Below, in pieces: positions 10,695 through 21,363 of a stretch of 64,000 nucleotides of DNA. The DNA is from Nilaparvata lugens (lineage: Eukaryota > Arthropoda > Insecta > Hemiptera > Delphacidae): assembly GCF_014356525.2 (NCBI RefSeq), contig NC_052514.1, positions 189,018-253,017 of the forward strand, read 5' to 3'. Below the pieces are notes generated by a model. It was not told the DNA's origin. It worked only from the letters and a program-made list of their open reading frames with translations, and ran no database searches. Each line of letters opens with the position of its first letter. Within the stretch, counting starts at the first letter, position 1. A program made the translations under genes and the position numbers.

Positions 10695-11378
10695 ATATCG
10701 GGGACCGAGCTTCGCTCTGGAGTACAAAAGCATAAAAAATTTATCACGAAAGAAGAAATTATAATAACATTCAATGTTCATACAGAAATGTTCTATCTAA
10801 TCACAGTAAATTGAGATTAATTCGCAGAGGAATGCAAAAATTTCCCTCACAAAGGCCCGGTTGTACAAAAGCCGGATAAATTTTTATCCTGACTAATTCC
10901 ACGTGAACCAAATCAGAGAAGACCTTTTCAAAAATATGGATCTACTGGAATTAATCAGGATTGAGAATAATCCGGCTTTTTTGCAACCGGCACTAAGTAC
11001 CTGATTGAATGATTACAAAAGTTCAACAGCTGAGTCATAATTTTGACACAGTCCCACACACACAAGAACTCGCTCACTCACTTCTTTCACCAACAGACGA
11101 CGAAATAATTATTATTATCAGATGTTTTTCCAAGGATGAATAATAATTTTCCTTTTAATGATGTCCTTCAACGAGTTTTCCCAGAGATGAGACCTAGTGC
11201 AATCGAATCTTTACATTATAAACCTACTATGTTCTGAATTCCGTGAGAATCGTTAGAGCCGTTTTCGAGATCCGGTGAAATACAAACATCTAAACATCTA
11301 AACATCTAAACATCCAAACATCTAAACATCCAAACATCTAAACATATAAACAGAAGTTGCTCGTTTAATAGTATAGGA
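10695..11378 (-). mobile_element. Hel-2 inserted inside MITE-A
   Basis: On the minus strand it runs from TCCTATACTATTAAACGAGC to a CGAG-type hairpin and ...CCCCGATAT. Comparing the interrupted MITE-A with intact copies (TAATGTAATATTAACTG) fixes the insertion exactly between A (10694) and T (11379) without target duplication. This makes it the best-defined Hel-2 copy. It contains a tandem (CATCTAAA)n-like stretch near 11286-11345. No coding frame. Confidence 0.7.
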
Positions 11379-11610
11379 TTAATTGTTCATTCTTGTTTAA
11401 AATAATCAACTATATCAAGCAAGAAATTATATTTTTCAATAAATTTCATAATTAAAACGAAATATTTTGTTAATTGATTATCAATTCTACATTGTTAAAA
11501 GACTATCTGGCAACAGAGCAAAGCGAGAAATACATAGCGGTATCCGCTTTGTTGAATGATAGACAATGATAGCAATACCATTGCTAATCAATTATAACGT
11601 GGACCTCACT
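11379..11610 (-). mobile_element. MITE-A, right part of the interrupted copy
   Basis: Continues from TTAATTGTTCATTCTTGTTT through TCTACATTGTTAAAAGAC and GCTTTGTTGAATGATAGACA to the terminus ATTATAACGTGGACCTCACT. Together with 10576-10694 it forms one complete copy. Confidence 0.8.
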
Positions 11611-11611
11611 T

Positions 11612-11880
11612 TAGTGTTGAATGATATGAAGATTGAACGATCTCTTTTGCGTATTTTAAAGGACAGACGGCATTCTTGGCTTGGCCATGTATTTAGACAC
11701 AACGAATTCACGTTAAGAATACTGGAAGATGTGATAATTGGATACAGGGCTCGTAGAAGACCCCGGCTACAATATTTGAAGCAAGTCACCAAAGATCTAG
11801 GGGTCCAGAGCTACATCCAACTGAAAAGTACAGCTCAGGACAGAAAATGATGGACAGCTAAAGGAGCGCAATGTTGCCAC
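11612..11880 (+). pseudogene. Non-LTR retrotransposon, C-terminal scrap of the polyprotein
   Basis: Reads LRILKDRRHSWLGHVFRHNE then GYRARRRPRLQYLKQV and a stop. The W-L-G-H-V/I-x-R-x-N and RxRPRL-Y patterns are those after the reverse transcriptase domain in insect endonuclease-reverse transcriptases. The catalytic part is absent, so this is a dead fragment. It directly follows a MITE-A end. Confidence 0.65.
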
Positions 11881-11999
11881 TTCTCTGTTTCCACTGCCTT
11901 CTATATAGTGGATAGCTGTGATTCAAGTCATCCATTTATCTGATCTCTGCAATCGTTCTATGAAACTTGAATTTCAACTTTAATTTATTCTACACTATA

Positions 12000-12125
12000 C
12001 CATAGAGAAAATATAGCACGGCAGAACAGTAATAATAGACAGTAGTAGACAGTAATCGGCTTGAGTTAACAAAAAATCAGCTTGAAATTTGGAACATGCA
12101 TGTCCCATACCATGGAATAGTATGA
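12000..12125. mobile_element. MITE-B, decayed fragment
   Basis: ACCATAGAGAAAATATAGCA, AGACAGTAATCGGCTTGAGT and GTCCCATACCATGG are scrambled pieces of MITE-B ends and interior. Apparently internally deleted. Confidence 0.5.
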
Positions 12126-12311
12126 AAATGAAAATGAAAAAATTCTTTATTAGGCGGAGTTAGGACTTTTAAGTCCTCTCTATCACTCAACCTCAACTAA
12201 AAGATAGTATGCTATCTTTTCTCTATGCTAAACCTCTCAACTCTCAACTAAAACTGTGAACACATAATAAATCAATCTTCTTCATCATTGAAATTTTCCC
12301 ATTTGAATTAT

Positions 12312-12354
12312 ACCATAGCCACCTCTAATACACCTCTGTATTAGAGGTGGCTAT
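12312..12354. repeat. Perfect hairpin with 19-bp arms
   Basis: CATAGCCACCTCTAATACA is followed after a few bases by its exact reverse complement TGTATTAGAGGTGGCTATG. The perfect match suggests a recent foldback. Bases 12360-13085 are otherwise unremarkable AT-rich sequence. Confidence 0.8.
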
Positions 12355-13085
12355 GATTATACTGTTAACTCTCTTGAATCTTTCACAAGAGTTAAGACTT
12401 TAGGGTTGGAATTTGGAGCTCAAAGTTAGGGTTTAGAGTAAGAGTTCTCATCATTATGATTATGATCCGTGAATCGTAAAATTTGATACCTAATGATTTA
12501 TTGCAACTCTCAACCCTCGTGATTTCAAAGAGATCAATTTCAGTCTGGAAATCTAAAAATTATTGTGGTTTAAAATAAAAATCGAAGTACCCTTTTAAAA
12601 TTATTCCGTCATGACATGTTTCAGCTACTAAAAAAATACTATTTTAGTTATCTAATGAGTAGTATAATGATCAATACACCTGAAATATACCACTAATGTT
12701 TCATTGTGAATGTTGTTAAATCTCAGGATTAAGGATTAGATTGATATGCTGGATTCTCTGATCTCACTTTGCAGTAGCAACAATATTGAAATGTCTTTAC
12801 AAGTCAGTTCATTATAGTGGATTGTGTCTGCGCTAATTTTAGGCTAGCAGATCAGAGATAGTCTGGCCGGCAAACGAACTGAGGCAGATACTTTTCTTTT
12901 CCAATATGTGCATCATCACCAATATCCAAACGTCATCACCAATATCCAACCAAATGGCTCTAATTTCCGAAACATGTTGTAAAAAAATAATTTAAAAGAG
13001 TACTGGGATTTATATTTCTATTCATATTAAAAGTGGCTCTAAAGAAAAAATACAATAATAAGATTGTTCGATTTATTCGAATCTT

Positions 13086-13252
13086 TTGAATAGAAATGTT
13101 ATATTCGTGATCAATCCTACTCTGTACCTCCAAACTCATAAAGCTAGATCAAAAATCAATCATGTGAAACATTTCAGATTTGTTCATACACAGGCTGCCA
13201 AAACTAATCTTTCAAATTTGTTACTCATTATAATTATTTGTACAACAATTCA
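13086..13252 (+). pseudogene. Possible retrotransposon C-terminal scrap
   Basis: A short frame containing LYLQTHKARSKINHVKHFRF and TQAAKTNLSNL has the general look of the region after the reverse transcriptase in some LINE proteins (LY...E/Q...NT-R pattern). Nothing catalytic is present and chance is possible. It ends at the MITE-B target site. Confidence 0.25.
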
Positions 13253-13259
13253 GTATTAT

Positions 13260-13537
13260 CATAGAGAAACAATAGCATAAGTAGTAGATATCCCATGGTA
13301 TAGGGTGTTTATGTCGCAACTTTTACTGTTATCTCAAGCCGATAGTTCATGTAATTCTTTCCCGTGAAGCTTTATGACGCTGCTAGTCTCTCATATTTTG
13401 CCGTTCATACACTCTTACCCGGTCAAAACAGTAAAAATCGACAATAACAGACAGTAATCGGCTTGAGATAACAGTAAAAGTTGCGACATAAAAACCCTAT
13501 ACCATGGGATATCTACTTACGCTATTGTTTCTCTATG
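13260..13537 (+). mobile_element. MITE-B, complete copy with 7-bp target duplication
   Basis: CATAGAGAAACAATAGCATA at the left and its inverted counterpart at the right, with long terminal inverted repeats (about 75 bp) through the ATATCCCATGGTATAGGG block. It is flanked by GTATTAT at 13253-13259 and again at 13538-13544. No coding frame. The CATAG start fits the CANRG start and 7-8-bp duplications described for P-superfamily DNA transposons, but no transposase was found to confirm it. Confidence 0.85.
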
Positions 13538-14390
13538 GTATTATCTTTACACTCTTCATAAAGTAACCTACACACCGGTCTTTCTATATATTTATTCATC
13601 CATCAGAGACATGAACATAATAATCATAGAACGATTAAGGAAGAAAAAGCAGGCTTGGCATTACAATTTCATTTCAAATATTTCATTAAACATTGACTTT
13701 TTATTGATTCTTTATCACAAATGACAATGTATTGCCAGGTCTACCCATTGCATACTAACACTACATAATAATGGTAACAAATGAAAATTTGATTAGAACA
13801 GATAATAGATATGTAGATGAGTAGATAACTTTTAGAAACAAAGAGTAGAACCTGAAAACATTCGCTCAATTGAACTGTTTTTATCAACACGATGACCAAT
13901 AAATCATGGTTTGTTGTTGTCAAATACGTATTCAAAACAAAATCTACACACTGATAATAAAATTATCAATTAAACGGCCTTATTTAATGAGCGATTACAA
14001 TGATATTCATGATGATTACAGTACAATATGGGACCATAAGCAGCTCTAATAAGGTTTATTGGATAATTAGATGCAGGAGGCGATCAAAATCGTGTTGAAC
14101 TAATTTAAATTGAGTGGTTGTTTCTCAACAAAACAGACAGGTAATACGGCGGTACTTCTGCCGCCGATAAAATTATCATTATTAATATTTAAAAGCGTTA
14201 TATTTATCGTGCGTAGTGGATATGATGGATACGGCTTGAAAAGCATGTTGTAAACAGGGGTGGAATGGTGGCGGGGGTGGGGGAGGAGTATGGATGTATT
14301 TAGAATCGTTTAAATTGTTGGTGGAGCCACAAAGGTTCGATGTTGGAAAAAGGTAATAGCGTATAAAAACTGAAACTGAATGAAACTTAC

Positions 14391-14410
14391 CGTTTGGAAA
14401 ACAAAAACAT
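14391..14410 (-). other. Speculative exon end on the minus strand of the CpG block
   Basis: On the minus strand ATG (14410-14408) opens a short frame that meets a strong donor consensus, G|GTAAGT, with GT at 14390-14389. An alternative frame from 14667 is also open to the same donor. It could be a first coding exon of a divergent transcript. Chance is a serious alternative. Confidence 0.2.
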
Positions 14411-14439
14411 GACGATGGGTTCGTGGAGACAGAGCTGGA

Positions 14440-14697
14440 AAATGTGGCGTGTTTCGGCCATTTTGAAGGGCTCCCTTCCTGGAGCCCTGTTGCCCCTAGC
14501 AACGCGCCGACGCTCAGCCAATGGCAGGCCAGGATTGGTGGTTGTTCTCGCCTGTGATTGGTGGAGGGCGCTTGATCCGTCTGGGGTTTTTTGCGGCGCA
14601 CACCCACCCTACAGCCTGGCAGGGCTTGTTTAGAGGGCTCAATTCTCAGTCTAACTTCATTAGTCACTTTTCGTTTGGTGATGCTTGGTGCATTTAA
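14440..14697 (+). promoter_or_regulatory. CpG-rich candidate promoter: X-box, three CCAAT boxes, initiator
   Basis: This block is much richer in G, C and CpG than its surroundings. It contains GTTGCCCCTAGCAAC at 14489-14503, a match to the RFX X-box rule (GTNRCC, 0-3 bases, RGYAAC), then CCAAT (14518) and two inverted CCAATs (ATTGG at 14534 and 14557). TCAGTC at 14646-14651 fits the arthropod initiator. About 50 bases later an ATG (14681) is followed by a strong donor, AA|GTAAGTA (GT at 14698). X-box and CCAAT clusters are typical of TATA-less, often bidirectional promoters. That this promoter drives the homeobox gene is untested inference. Confidence 0.4.
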
Positions 14698-14759
14698 GTA
14701 AGTACCCGGGCCCGTGAAACACTGCTTAAACTCATTTCTGTTATTTTATTAACTTGAGT

Positions 14760-14960
14760 TACCTCGTAGTCATAGCCGCGTCTCCAGCCGCCGCTCAATT
14801 GTACAATTTAATAATCATCACTTTTTTATCGATTCGAGTGTCGCGAGCTGCGAATCCGGTTAAAAGTTTGAGAAACGCCGCCGTCGATCATTTTTCTCCG
14901 CCGGCTAATTGACCTCTCCTTGGATGGACTATCGCTGCCCGCGCCGTAATCGCATCTCAA
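14760..14960. other. CpG-rich block of unknown role
   Basis: GCCGCGTCTCCAGCCGCCGC, GTCGCGAGCTGCGAATCC and TGCCCGCGCCGTAATCGC mark a second CpG-rich patch next to the candidate promoter. It lacks a convincing reading frame. It could be 5' untranslated sequence, promoter or a regulatory element. Confidence 0.3.
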
Positions 14961-14979
14961 GCATGAGGGTCACTCCAAT

Positions 14980-17110
14980 TACAAGTTGGTATACCGAATT
15001 ATTAAACTTCACTTCAACTGTCGCTTTGCTCTTTCGTTGAGTTTGTTTGTTTGCCTTGGAACCAAATCTGTTTACTTTAAAGTAAAACTTACTATGTATT
15101 TTCCATCGTGACAAAATAGAAATCAAACCTTACTTTTGATTCTTCGTTGGTTTCAAACTAAAGCTCTATACACGGAAATAAAACTTAGTATGTATCTTTC
15201 ACTATTATTTTACAACGTGAAAGAATTAAAATCGAACCTTACTTTTGTTTCTTCGTTGGATTCAAACTGAAACTGTATACTTCGAAGTAAAGATTACAAG
15301 TTGGTAGACCGAATTATTAAATTATTAAACTCCATTTCAACTGTCGCTTTGCTCTTTAGTTGGGTTTGTTTGTTTTGCCTTGGAACCAAAACTGTCTACT
15401 TCAAAGTAAATCTTACTATGTACCTTTCACTATTTATCCATCGTAACAGAATAGGAATTGAAGCTTACTTTTCTTTCTTTGTTGGTTTCAAACTAGAACT
15501 GTATACTTCGAAGTAAAGATTACAAGATGGTAAACCGAATTATTAAATTATTAAACTTCATTTCAACTGTCGCTTTGCTCTTTCGTTGGGTTTGTTTGTT
15601 TGCCTTGGACCCAAAACTGTATTCTTCAAAGTAAAACTTACTATAGATCTATCACTATTTTTCCAACCTCAAAGAATTGTCCCATTGATAGCATAGAAAT
15701 CAAAAGCTGAAGTTTCATTACTTTTAAAACGTGACAGAGTGTTTCATTCAATTAAATTTGAAGCTTACTTACTATGTACCTTTCACTATTTTACAACGTG
15801 AAATGATGGAAATTGATGCTTATTTTTGTTTCTTCGTCGGTTTCAAACTAGAACTGTATACATCAATTAAAATATTACTATGTTGTACTTTTTAGTATTT
15901 GTCCAACCAATGTGACAGGATGATATTTCATTGAATTCAGTTTAGTTTGTTTGTTGCCTTGGAACCTAAACTGTCTACTTCAAAGTAAAACTTACTATAG
16001 ATATTTCACTATTTTTCAACCTCAAAGAATTGTTCCATTGATAGTATAGAAATCAAAGCTGAAGTTTCATTACTTCTACAACGTGACAGAATGTTCCATT
16101 GAATTAAATTCAAAGCTTACTTATATACCTTTCACTATTTTACAACTTGAAAGAATGGAAATTGAAGCTTACTTTTGTTTCAAACTAAAACTGTATACTT
16201 CAAAGTAAAGATTATTATGTACTTTTTACAATTTTTCCAACCAACGTGACAGGATGATATTTCATTGAATTCAGTTTAGTTTGTTTGTTGCCTTGGAACC
16301 AAAACTGTCTAATTCAGAGTGAATTTTACTATTTATCCATCACTATTTTTCCAACCTCAAAGGATTTTTCCATTGATAGCATAGAAATCAAAGCTGAAGT
16401 TTCATTACTTTTACAACGTGACAGAATGTTCCATTGAATTGAATTCGAAGCTTACTGTTACTATGAACCTTGCGCTATTTCTACAACGTGATAGAATGTC
16501 TCATTGAATTAAATTCGAAGCTTACTGACTATGTGTACCTTGCGCTATTTCTACAACGTGAAAGAATTAAAATTACTAAATTTTGTTTCTCCGTTGGTTT
16601 CAAACTGAAACTGTGTACTTCAAAGAGAAGATTATTAGCCTATGTAATATTTTTCCAACCAACGTGGCAGGATGTTACATTGAATTCTAAAGAAACTCAC
16701 TTTTGATTGTTCGTTAACCAGAACTGTCTACTTCAAAGTCAACGTCACAGAATTGTTTTATTGATGGCATTGAAATCAAAGCTGATAAGTTACATTACTT
16801 TTACAACGTGACAGAATTTTCCATTGAGTTGAATTCGAAGCTTACTTTTGTTTGTTCGGTGTCTTAGAACCAAAACTGTCTTCTTCAAAGTAAAGGTGTA
16901 TTTGTAGGCTGTTTATTACTATTACTCAATGTGGCAGAATTGTTCATTGAGTTGAAATCGAGGCTGACTCTAGTCTTCTCGTTGTCTTGAAACCAAAACT
17001 GTATTCTTTAAAATAGAGATTGCTATCTAAGTTACGTATTTTTCACTGTTTCTTCAACTTGACAAAATATTGCTCCAATGAATTACAATGAAATCTGACT
17101 GCTAGTATAC
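14980..17110 (+). repeat. Degenerate 2.1-kb tandem array
   Basis: The array repeats four motifs in changing order: CTTCAAAGTAAA preceded by an AAACTGT, TACTATGTAC..TTTCACTATTT, CAACGTGACAGAATG, and GAAGCTTACTTTTGTTTCTT with CGTTGGTTTCAAACT. A larger unit (ACAAGTTGGTATACCGAATT...) recurs at about 14980, 15293 and 15527. TTTACTTTAAAGTAAA at 15071-15086 is a perfect palindrome. It looks like an old, locally expanded satellite. The open frames inside are not proteins. Confidence 0.8.
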
Positions 17111-17884
17111 ATCAAAGTTTAGGTTACTTCAATAAATCGACTTTTCATTACGAAGAATGTTTGAAACACGGTGAATTTGTTAGTTTGATTTCGATTGAAG
17201 TAGGTTTCTTTCGAATCCATTTTCTCTACTCTTTTTTCGAATTACTATTGAATAATCAATCTCCCTTGAAACACAGTTTTAATTTAGTGTAGACAACAAT
17301 AGATAATCTCTGGAATGAAGTACTTTTTGTTGATCATGCACAATGTTTATCCCATGACATAGCATTTCGGATACCTCTCGAATGTGTGTAAATATAAGCT
17401 CTAGAATCATACATACAATGCTTCAACTCGAATTTCGAGTTGGTTCAGATGTGTTTAAATGTTCAATGTTCCAGAAACAGCGCTAATATTAAGATTTATG
17501 ATATTTATGAGTGAGATTTATAAAACTTCTTAATTGACGTTCAAACTTTGGTTATATTGTATAAATTTCGAGTAAATAAATTATTTGATTTGAATTATTG
17601 TTAGTGGGTATGACCAAAAACAGTAGATTGACTGATAGAGTGAATTGGAATGTTGGCTCATTGGAAATCGGATTTTTCATTCATTAATTATTGAAACCTC
17701 ACATGTCTTAAAACTCATCTAGTTTGTAGTAATATAAATGCTTTGAATAAGTAAGTCTACGGTATCTAGTGAAATATATTTACGGTGTCTAAATATATTT
17801 TAGAGCTGTGAATAACAAATAGTGAGTAGGTTTTTGATTTTGTATTCAAATTTTTTAAATATGTGCAATATTTCTAAAGTTTAC

Positions 17885-18130
17885 AATTTATTGTGATTCA
17901 TTTAGAGTATAAAATCAACCTTCAAAATTTTAAATCATCATTCCTGGACCGAAAATCAAGTGACGAAGCAGTGTGTGATTATATAAACTTATCTTTTGGA
18001 CAACATTAACATTTTATCAAAATTTTTGGAGAGAAATAGTACAGGCTTAGCCTAGTTTTTCCTCCAATGTCATAATTGTATTATGATTATAGTATTTTAT
18101 ACAATTTTATAAATAAAATAAAATAAAATA
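17885..18130 (+). mobile_element. Repeat K, SINE-like copy 1
   Basis: About 240 bp shared with 29335-29575 and 33217-33470. Diagnostic blocks are AAATCAAGTGACGAAGCAG, TTTTGGAGAGAAATAGTACA and GGCTTAGCCTAGTTTTTCCT. It ends in (AAATA)n, which fits a retroposon tail. Bases 17111-17884 hold nothing recognised. Confidence 0.7.
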
Positions 18131-18234
18131 TATCCCTTACAATCTTCCATTGCTGTTCTTGATTATCTTATCACTGAGAAATATTTTGGTAGGCAGATAT
18201 ACATGATTGAAGGAAATTATAAGCTGTATAGAGC

Positions 18235-18275
18235 CATAGAGAAAAAATAGCTCAAGCTATTGTTTCTCTATGATA
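18235..18275. mobile_element. MITE-B, minimal palindrome
   Basis: CCATAGAGAAAAAATAGCTC is followed at once by AAGCTATTGTTTCTCTATG, so only the two ends of MITE-B remain. An internal deletion derivative. Confidence 0.55.
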
Positions 18276-18328
18276 GTTCCAACGTTAGTAGACAGTTTGT
18301 CACTAGTGACAGTAGACACTTTATGTTT

Positions 18329-18352
18329 CTTCTTCTTCTTCTTCTTCTTCTT
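18329..18352 (+). repeat. (TTC)8 microsatellite
   Basis: Eight TTC units. Between here and 20370 no gene is recognised. TATATAATATAATAATATAT occurs near 19095-19120. The sequence at 19640-20370 is of mixed composition and could include 5' untranslated sequence of the homeobox gene. Confidence 0.85.
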
Positions 18353-20370
18353 CTGCTAGTACCTATTCGTTCCGACTATGGATATCCTGATTATGGATAT
18401 CTTATTCAAAGCCAACCTGAAAAGTTCTGTGGTAGTCCTGGAGAACCAGGTACCAAGTACTAAACCAGGTTTAGTAATGATATTCCAGCATAATACTTCC
18501 ACAAGAAATAAGTGACTTACACATTTGAGTAAGAATTGTGAATCGAAACTATTGGAGAGTCCATCATGTTTTTATCAATATAAGATCGTAATCGTCTTGA
18601 GATTTACATTGTTTATTATAAAGCGGTAATGCATTTCTTCGGGTTTTGTTATATTCGGGTGAATTGTTAATAGATGTACTATATACCTTGATAAAGTAGA
18701 TAACTCGTTGAATCCTCAATATTAATTGAACTTTCTTGCTCAATGATACGTTGTGTTTTATGTGTGTTACCCCGGTTATTATTATTGGTCGAACAAAATT
18801 CAATATTCTTTTGTCATTCAGATTGTATCGTAGATCAAGTATTATATCAACTTTAGAATGAATGTGTGGATAACAACACAAATTTTTAGAATCAACTTTT
18901 ATACATGATTTGTGATCACGGACCTTCCGACAAATATATACATAATTATTCATTGCTTATACATTGATTGTCAGAAAGTTTTGCGAAAAATTATACTTTC
19001 TAGTACACATGTCACCTGGGTATGATAATTATCTGAGTCTCACACTCCATTTTCAAACACATTATTTTGTAACTGAACAATTCAGTTACTAATATATATA
19101 ATATAATAATATATATATTCAGTTACTGATATTAGCTGTATCATTTCCACTAATATAGATAGATTGATTGAGATTTTTTTAATTTTTTTTGTTTTGATAG
19201 ATAGATAAATGTCTTTCATTTTCACTTTATAACATTACAAAAAAATAATGATGTGGGCGAAGTTGAGGCAATAAGTTAACTGATATTAGTTTATTTGATA
19301 TTGACTGTGTTTATACAGCTAACCTGAATTTGAACGCGAGATTTAATTACTAGAATTCATATTCATCCATTCTAAGTTACCAACTAACTCTCATTTTCTA
19401 AAAGGTGAAGCTGCTACTTTAAAAAGTTATCATTAAGGACCAAATCTGATATTTTATCATCTTTCTGTTAACAGATTGACTATGAGATCGGCCCACAAAG
19501 CATCAGTCACCGTCTTACATCCATACACAACGTTTTCGAAAGAAGGCACGCCAAATCCTACCTGTGCTATAAAATCGTGACTTCCCTTGTTGATTATTGA
19601 ATTCATAATATCGTATAGTATTCAATACCCGCGTATTTCGTGCGTTTCGTGAAAAAGCGAATGTCTTCTAAGGGCAACTACACGACCCTGAACTGTCAAA
19701 AATCTTCACGGACGATTTGTACAACGGATGTGATTGGTTAATACGAAAATATCTACGAAACCCAGCTCTCAGATTCTGATAGACTAGTCTGATGCCGGTA
19801 AAATTTGATTTAAGATCTCGTTTTGGTGAGATTTTCAATCACGTGTTCAAAAACCACTCTTTCTCTCGATAGGTAGGACTCTCAGATTCGTTTCACAAAT
19901 CTATTCAAATTTTTAATAACAAGTGTGTCTGTGAGTATTGATAAAAATATTTTATGATAATCAAGTAATCATCACTTTGAAATCAAGAGAATAATTAAAG
20001 CAGAGTGATTACTAATTCGGTCAAGTTAGTCTCACTGAATATTAGACAAAAGCAGCCCTTGTTGATTTTGAATTATCTGTGGATAGAACCAGCTGAATTT
20101 TTCAAACATTCAACAAAGAAACAAATATCTGTATCCAGTAAGGAATAATTAAAAACAGTGATCAAGACATTTATCTCCAGTGCTCGTGGTACAATTCAGG
20201 AATAATACTAAGAACAGCTTGGAATCTATGAATACATTCTGAAGTCGAGAAAGTTTTTACAAAGCTTTTGGAAACTATCTATGGTGTTCGTGGTACAGCT
20301 GAGAAGAAATACGATAGGAGTCGTCCTACAATTCAACATTTCATCGTGTGAAAACTGACCAAAATTTCAA

Positions 20371-20800
20371 TTTTCGTAAATAATATTGGTTTTTATCCCA
20401 AGTGCTCCGGTGGAACACTGCCACCTTTTGGACTTCATCCCTGATTTATATCGGCGCGACACCCGTCGCCGCCTTCCTGCTGACACCGGCTTATTTTTGT
20501 GAAGAAAACCTTAATTTTCGCGGATAATATTGGACTTTATCCTAGGTGAACCGGTGGAACACTGCCACCTTTTGGACTTTATCCCAGACTTATATCGGCG
20601 CGACACCCGCGACCTCTTTTTGACTGTGACAGTGTAGGAAGCCGGCATATTTTTGTGAAGAAAGCCTTAATTTTCGCAGATAGTATTGGACTTTATCCCT
20701 GGTTTATCGGCGGAACCCCGTCACCTTTTGGACTTTATCCCTGATTTATACCGGCGCGACACCCTTTCGCCTGACACACTGTGGGAAGCCGGCCTAAAGT
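20371..20800 (+). repeat. Three ~144-156-bp tandem units leading into the N-terminal exon
   Basis: Each unit starts near TTTTCG (20371, 20515, 20671), continues with ATAATATTGG..TTTATCCC and CACCTTTTGGACTT.ATCCC, then TATATCGGCGCGACACCC, and ends with GACA..GGC and TTTTTGTGAAGAAA. The third unit is cut short at about 20800 where the coding-looking sequence begins. Unit steps are 144 and 156 bp. Likely 5' untranslated or intronic; translation through it would give repeats of DFIP.L.. Confidence 0.85.
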
Positions 20801-21191
20801 TGGATTTCAAGGGCACGAGTTGCGGTACAACCGCGGGGGGCGCAGATGGAGGGGCGGAAACCGGAAACGCAGCCCCGCCTAGTGCGGCAACCAGCTCAGC
20901 CGCCGCCGAGCAGCAGTTCAACATTTTTCCGGCCATCTTCTCGCGGCAGCTGAATTTCCATCAGGGAAACCACGGCAAACTGATGGACGAACTGCGCCCC
21001 AACCTGGGGTTGCTGGGTCTGGTAGGAGGGAGGGGACCATCTGCACCATCATCACCATCATCATCATGGAGGCGAGAAGAGGACGAAGTCGGAGCCGGAT
21101 TTTAGCGCCCTGTATGCACTGCCCGGCCCCGGCGGGTTGGATTCTCAACAACACACCCCTTCGCCAGGGAGGCCGCTCACAGATCACGCAG
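20800..21191 (+). CDS. Paired-like homeobox gene (Prop1/UNC-42 type), N-terminal exon, frame broken
   Basis: GC-rich exon ending in a strong donor, GCAG|GTGAGT (GT at 21192). Reading frame 1 gives a Gly/Ala/Ser-rich start, then EQQFNIFPAIFSRQLNFHQG and MDELRPNLGLLGLVGG, and stops at 21103. The frame that fits the splice into the next exon is frame 2, open from 21026: DHLHHHHHHHHGGEKR, SEPDFSALYALPGPG, TPSPGRPLTDHA. One G fewer in the run at 21032-21035 would join the two frames, so an assembly or sequencing error is the simplest explanation. The exon ends in phase 1 (G of a Gly codon), matching the next exon. The only in-frame ATG is at 20983. Translation may start there, or in an upstream exon spliced in between about 20800 and 20980. 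The left border is therefore approximate. Confidence 0.7.
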
Positions 21192-21363
21192 GTGAGTCTT
21201 GGCCACAAATCATTCTACTTTTAGATCCTTCTTGATGAATTGAATTGAAGTGTGAATGTTCTAAAGAATATGAATTGTTTGTTCAATTGAGTTAAATAAT
21301 TTTATTTAATTTAATTGTAAATGCTTCTTGGAGTGTACATTTTTTTAATCAACTCTGTAGTAG

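Noticed and set aside
12312..12354. Rho-independent terminator
   Set aside because: No U-run follows the hairpin and nothing else indicates prokaryotic DNA.
14182..14667. 161-residue minus-strand frame
   Set aside because: It overlaps the CpG-rich promoter-like block, ends in a poly-Pro run from a GGGGGTGG repeat, and has no recognisable domain. The donor at 14390 is noted separately.
18564..18953. 129-residue minus-strand frame
   Set aside because: AT-rich composition (Asn/Ile/Lys/Tyr) without any domain; consistent with chance in low-GC DNA.
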